NCBI GenBank assembly: GCA_002436065.1
Contig: DIXP01000023.1
Location: forward strand, 1-15,315
Direction: 5' to 3'
DNA length: 15,315 nucleotides
DNA from: Chloroflexi bacterium UBA6077
GTDB lineage: Bacteria > Chloroflexota > UBA6077
A model generated the notes under the pieces. That model saw nothing but the letters and a program-made list of their open reading frames with translations. It was not told the origin of the DNA and searched no databases. Numbering within the stretch: position 1 is the stretch's first letter; each line of letters begins with the position of its first letter. Both the position numbers and the translations under genes were made by a program. Positions 13,945 to 15,315 of this stretch are shown here, one piece after another.

Positions 13945-14982
13945 GTGAAGGCTTTGGTGTGCTATGAGAAGGCTCCGGGGTGTATGGAGTTGCGAGACGT
14001 ATCCGATCCCAGACCGGGGCCGGATGAACTGTTGGTACAGGTAGCCTTTTGTGGCATCTGTGGCTCAGATGTCAAGCTGTACCAAGGATACCACCCCCAC
14101 GCGATACCACCTGTCGTGCCGGGTCACGAATACAGCGGCGTGGTTGCCAGTGTAGGGAGTGCCGTCACCACACTGACGATCGGTGACCACATAACCGGCA
14201 AGGGTGCCTATCCTCCTGCGGGGGTGGTTGTGGGTGACAGCGAGAACACGGGCTTGGTGCGCGGCACACGATCCAGAGGTCTGCACATGGATGGAGCCTT
14301 TGCCCGTTACGTAGTGGTCAAGGAACGGTTTGCCGTCAAGCTCCCCGACAGCGTCAGCCTGGAGGCCGCGGCTCTCACTGAGCCGCTCTGCGTGGCCATC
14401 AATGCCGTGCTGTCCAAGGCTCGAGTGATGCCCGGCCACAGAGTGCTGGTGGCTGGGCCTGGTACAATCGGTCTGCTGGTGGCTCAACTTGCGCAACTCC
14501 AAGGGGCCGATGTCATGGTCACCGGACTCTCCCGGGATGAGAACAGGATCGAGCTAGCACGGAAGCTGGGCGCGGCGGTGGTGATCAACGTGCAGAAGGA
14601 GGATCTGGCTCCCGCCATCACCCGCTTTTCGGACGGGCGGGGGGTGGACATAGCTTTTGAGTGTGTCGGCGCGGCTGCATCGGTCAACGACTGCCTATCG
14701 GCGTTGGCACCTAGGGGGCAGTATGTGCAGGTGGGCACCTTCGGTTTTGGGAAGCAGGCGGATGTAAATCTGAACCAAGTGATCTTCAAGGAACTTGCCA
14801 TGGCTGGCGTTTTCGGCAGCATCTTTAACGACTGGCGGCGAGCAGTACAGCTGATGGCCGAGAGCAAGGTGGCCTTGGAGGCATTGATCTCACATCGGTT
14901 CCCCCTTAGTCGATGGCAAGAGGCCTTTAAGGTGGCCGAGCTAAGAAGTGGGCTAAAAGTGCTCATCTATCCCGAAGAATAG
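13945..14982 (+). CDS. Zinc-type medium-chain alcohol/polyol dehydrogenase lacking structural zinc
   Basis: This is an NAD(P)-dependent oxidoreductase of the MDR superfamily, 345 residues, related to the threonine/sorbitol/butanediol dehydrogenase branch. The start GTG 13945 lies 8 nt after GGAGGT. The catalytic zinc set is visible: C39 in CGICGSD (36-42), H61 and E62 in PGHEYSG, and E146 in TEPLCV. The nucleotide fold has GPGTIG (171-176). Residues 85-115, where the four structural-zinc cysteines normally sit, contain no cysteine at all. After the second strand the sequence is VTGLSRDENR, without the acidic residue expected for strict NAD preference, so NADP(H) use is possible. It sits in the E1/E2 operon with the TctB gene starting 11 nt later, suggesting it feeds the substrate of E1. 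Confidence 0.9.
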   Translation: MKALVCYEKAPGCMELRDVSDPRPGPDELLVQVAFCGICGSDVKLYQGYHPHAIPPVVPGHEYSGVVASVGSAVTTLTIGDHITGKGAYPPAGVVVGDSENTGLVRGTRSRGLHMDGAFARYVVVKERFAVKLPDSVSLEAAALTEPLCVAINAVLSKARVMPGHRVLVAGPGTIGLLVAQLAQLQGADVMVTGLSRDENRIELARKLGAAVVINVQKEDLAPAITRFSDGRGVDIAFECVGAAASVNDCLSALAPRGQYVQVGTFGFGKQADVNLNQVIFKELAMAGVFGSIFNDWRRAVQLMAESKVALEALISHRFPLSRWQEAFKVAELRSGLKVLIYPEE

Positions 14983-14993
14983 GGAGGCAAGGG

Positions 14994-15315
14994 ATGGCTT
15001 TCGGGCGAGCAACCAGCGACACGGTGGGAGGATCTCTGGGCATTCTCTTGGGGGTACCCTACCTTACCCTGGCGCTACGCATGCCCTTCTGGACGGTGGG
15101 TGGTAACCCTGGAGCCGGGTTCCTGCCTACCCTACTGGGTTCGGGGTTCATGGCGGTCTCCCTATCGCTATTGATTAAGGCCTTTGGCGAGCGAGTTCCC
15201 GCTTCAACTACAGGCGTGCCTTCTCAGCAATACATCCAAAGGCCACGGTATGTGTTGCTATCGCTGATCGGGTACATTTTTTTGTTCCCACTTGTCAACA
15301 ACGGTTTGAAATTCA
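14994..15315 (+). CDS. TctB-like small membrane subunit of a tripartite tricarboxylate transporter, partial
   Basis: The gene starts at ATG 14994, behind AGGGAGG (14981-14987), and stays open to the window end, so only the first 107 residues are seen. There are three hydrophobic segments at about 12-32, 44-63 and 86-103. GNPGAGFLPTLLG at the start of the second corresponds to the conserved G-x-G-F-x-P pattern of TctB proteins. TctB is the four-helix subunit that works with the large TctA channel and a periplasmic TctC binding protein to import carboxylates. TctA and TctC genes would be expected next to it, outside the window. Its position directly after the dehydrogenase suggests uptake of the pathway's substrate. 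The family call rests on layout and one motif. Confidence 0.7.
   Translation, partial: MAFGRATSDTVGGSLGILLGVPYLTLALRMPFWTVGGNPGAGFLPTLLGSGFMAVSLSLLIKAFGERVPASTTGVPSQQYIQRPRYVLLSLIGYIFLFPLVNNGLKF

Overview
The window is GC-rich bacterial chromosome. A MalT-type STAND regulator, GTG and TTG starts behind strong GGAGG sites, a purine-rich low-complexity spacer and a group II intron maturase relic together suggest a Chloroflexota-like (possibly metagenome-derived) genome. That placement is an inference from style and gene content; no rRNA or other phylogenetic marker is present. No tRNA, rRNA, CRISPR array or intact mobile element was found.

Left part (1-2690). A 10-bp stem-loop opens the window. 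Next comes a metallo-beta-lactamase-fold hydrolase gene whose 5' end carries an exact 58-bp tandem duplication. Because 58 is not a multiple of three, the duplication shifts the original start codon out of frame. A decayed C-terminal fragment of a group II intron maturase lies on the minus strand behind it, followed by a 14-bp palindrome, a promoter-like element and a 12-TM-type MFS transporter gene.

Middle part (2690-7190). A minus-strand operon encodes a small unknown protein, a KtrB/TrkH K+ channel subunit and a KtrA/TrkA gating subunit. The first two genes overlap by 8 bp and the last two are separated by 3 bp. Divergent to it is a PfkB-family sugar kinase, facing a convergent single-domain cupin gene. 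Between the cupin and the regulator lies a stop-free stretch of about 66 codons without a usable start, probably a gene remnant.

Right part (7190-15315). A large MalT/LuxR-like ATP-dependent regulator has an unusual, extended DNA-binding domain. It is followed by a 69-residue HTH protein and a plus-strand gene set: E1-alpha, E1-beta and lipoyl E2 of a 2-oxoacid/acetoin-type dehydrogenase complex, the C-terminal relic of a short-chain dehydrogenase, a zinc-type medium-chain dehydrogenase without the structural-zinc cysteines, and the start of a TctB-like transporter subunit cut by the window edge. A plausible reading is a catabolic operon: uptake of an organic acid or related compound, oxidation by the MDR (formerly also an SDR) enzyme, and oxidative cleavage to acyl-CoA by E1/E2, with E3 supplied from outside the window. 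The substrate cannot be named from sequence. The E1-alpha shows substitutions around the cofactor-binding Arg that make it the most interesting enzyme here.
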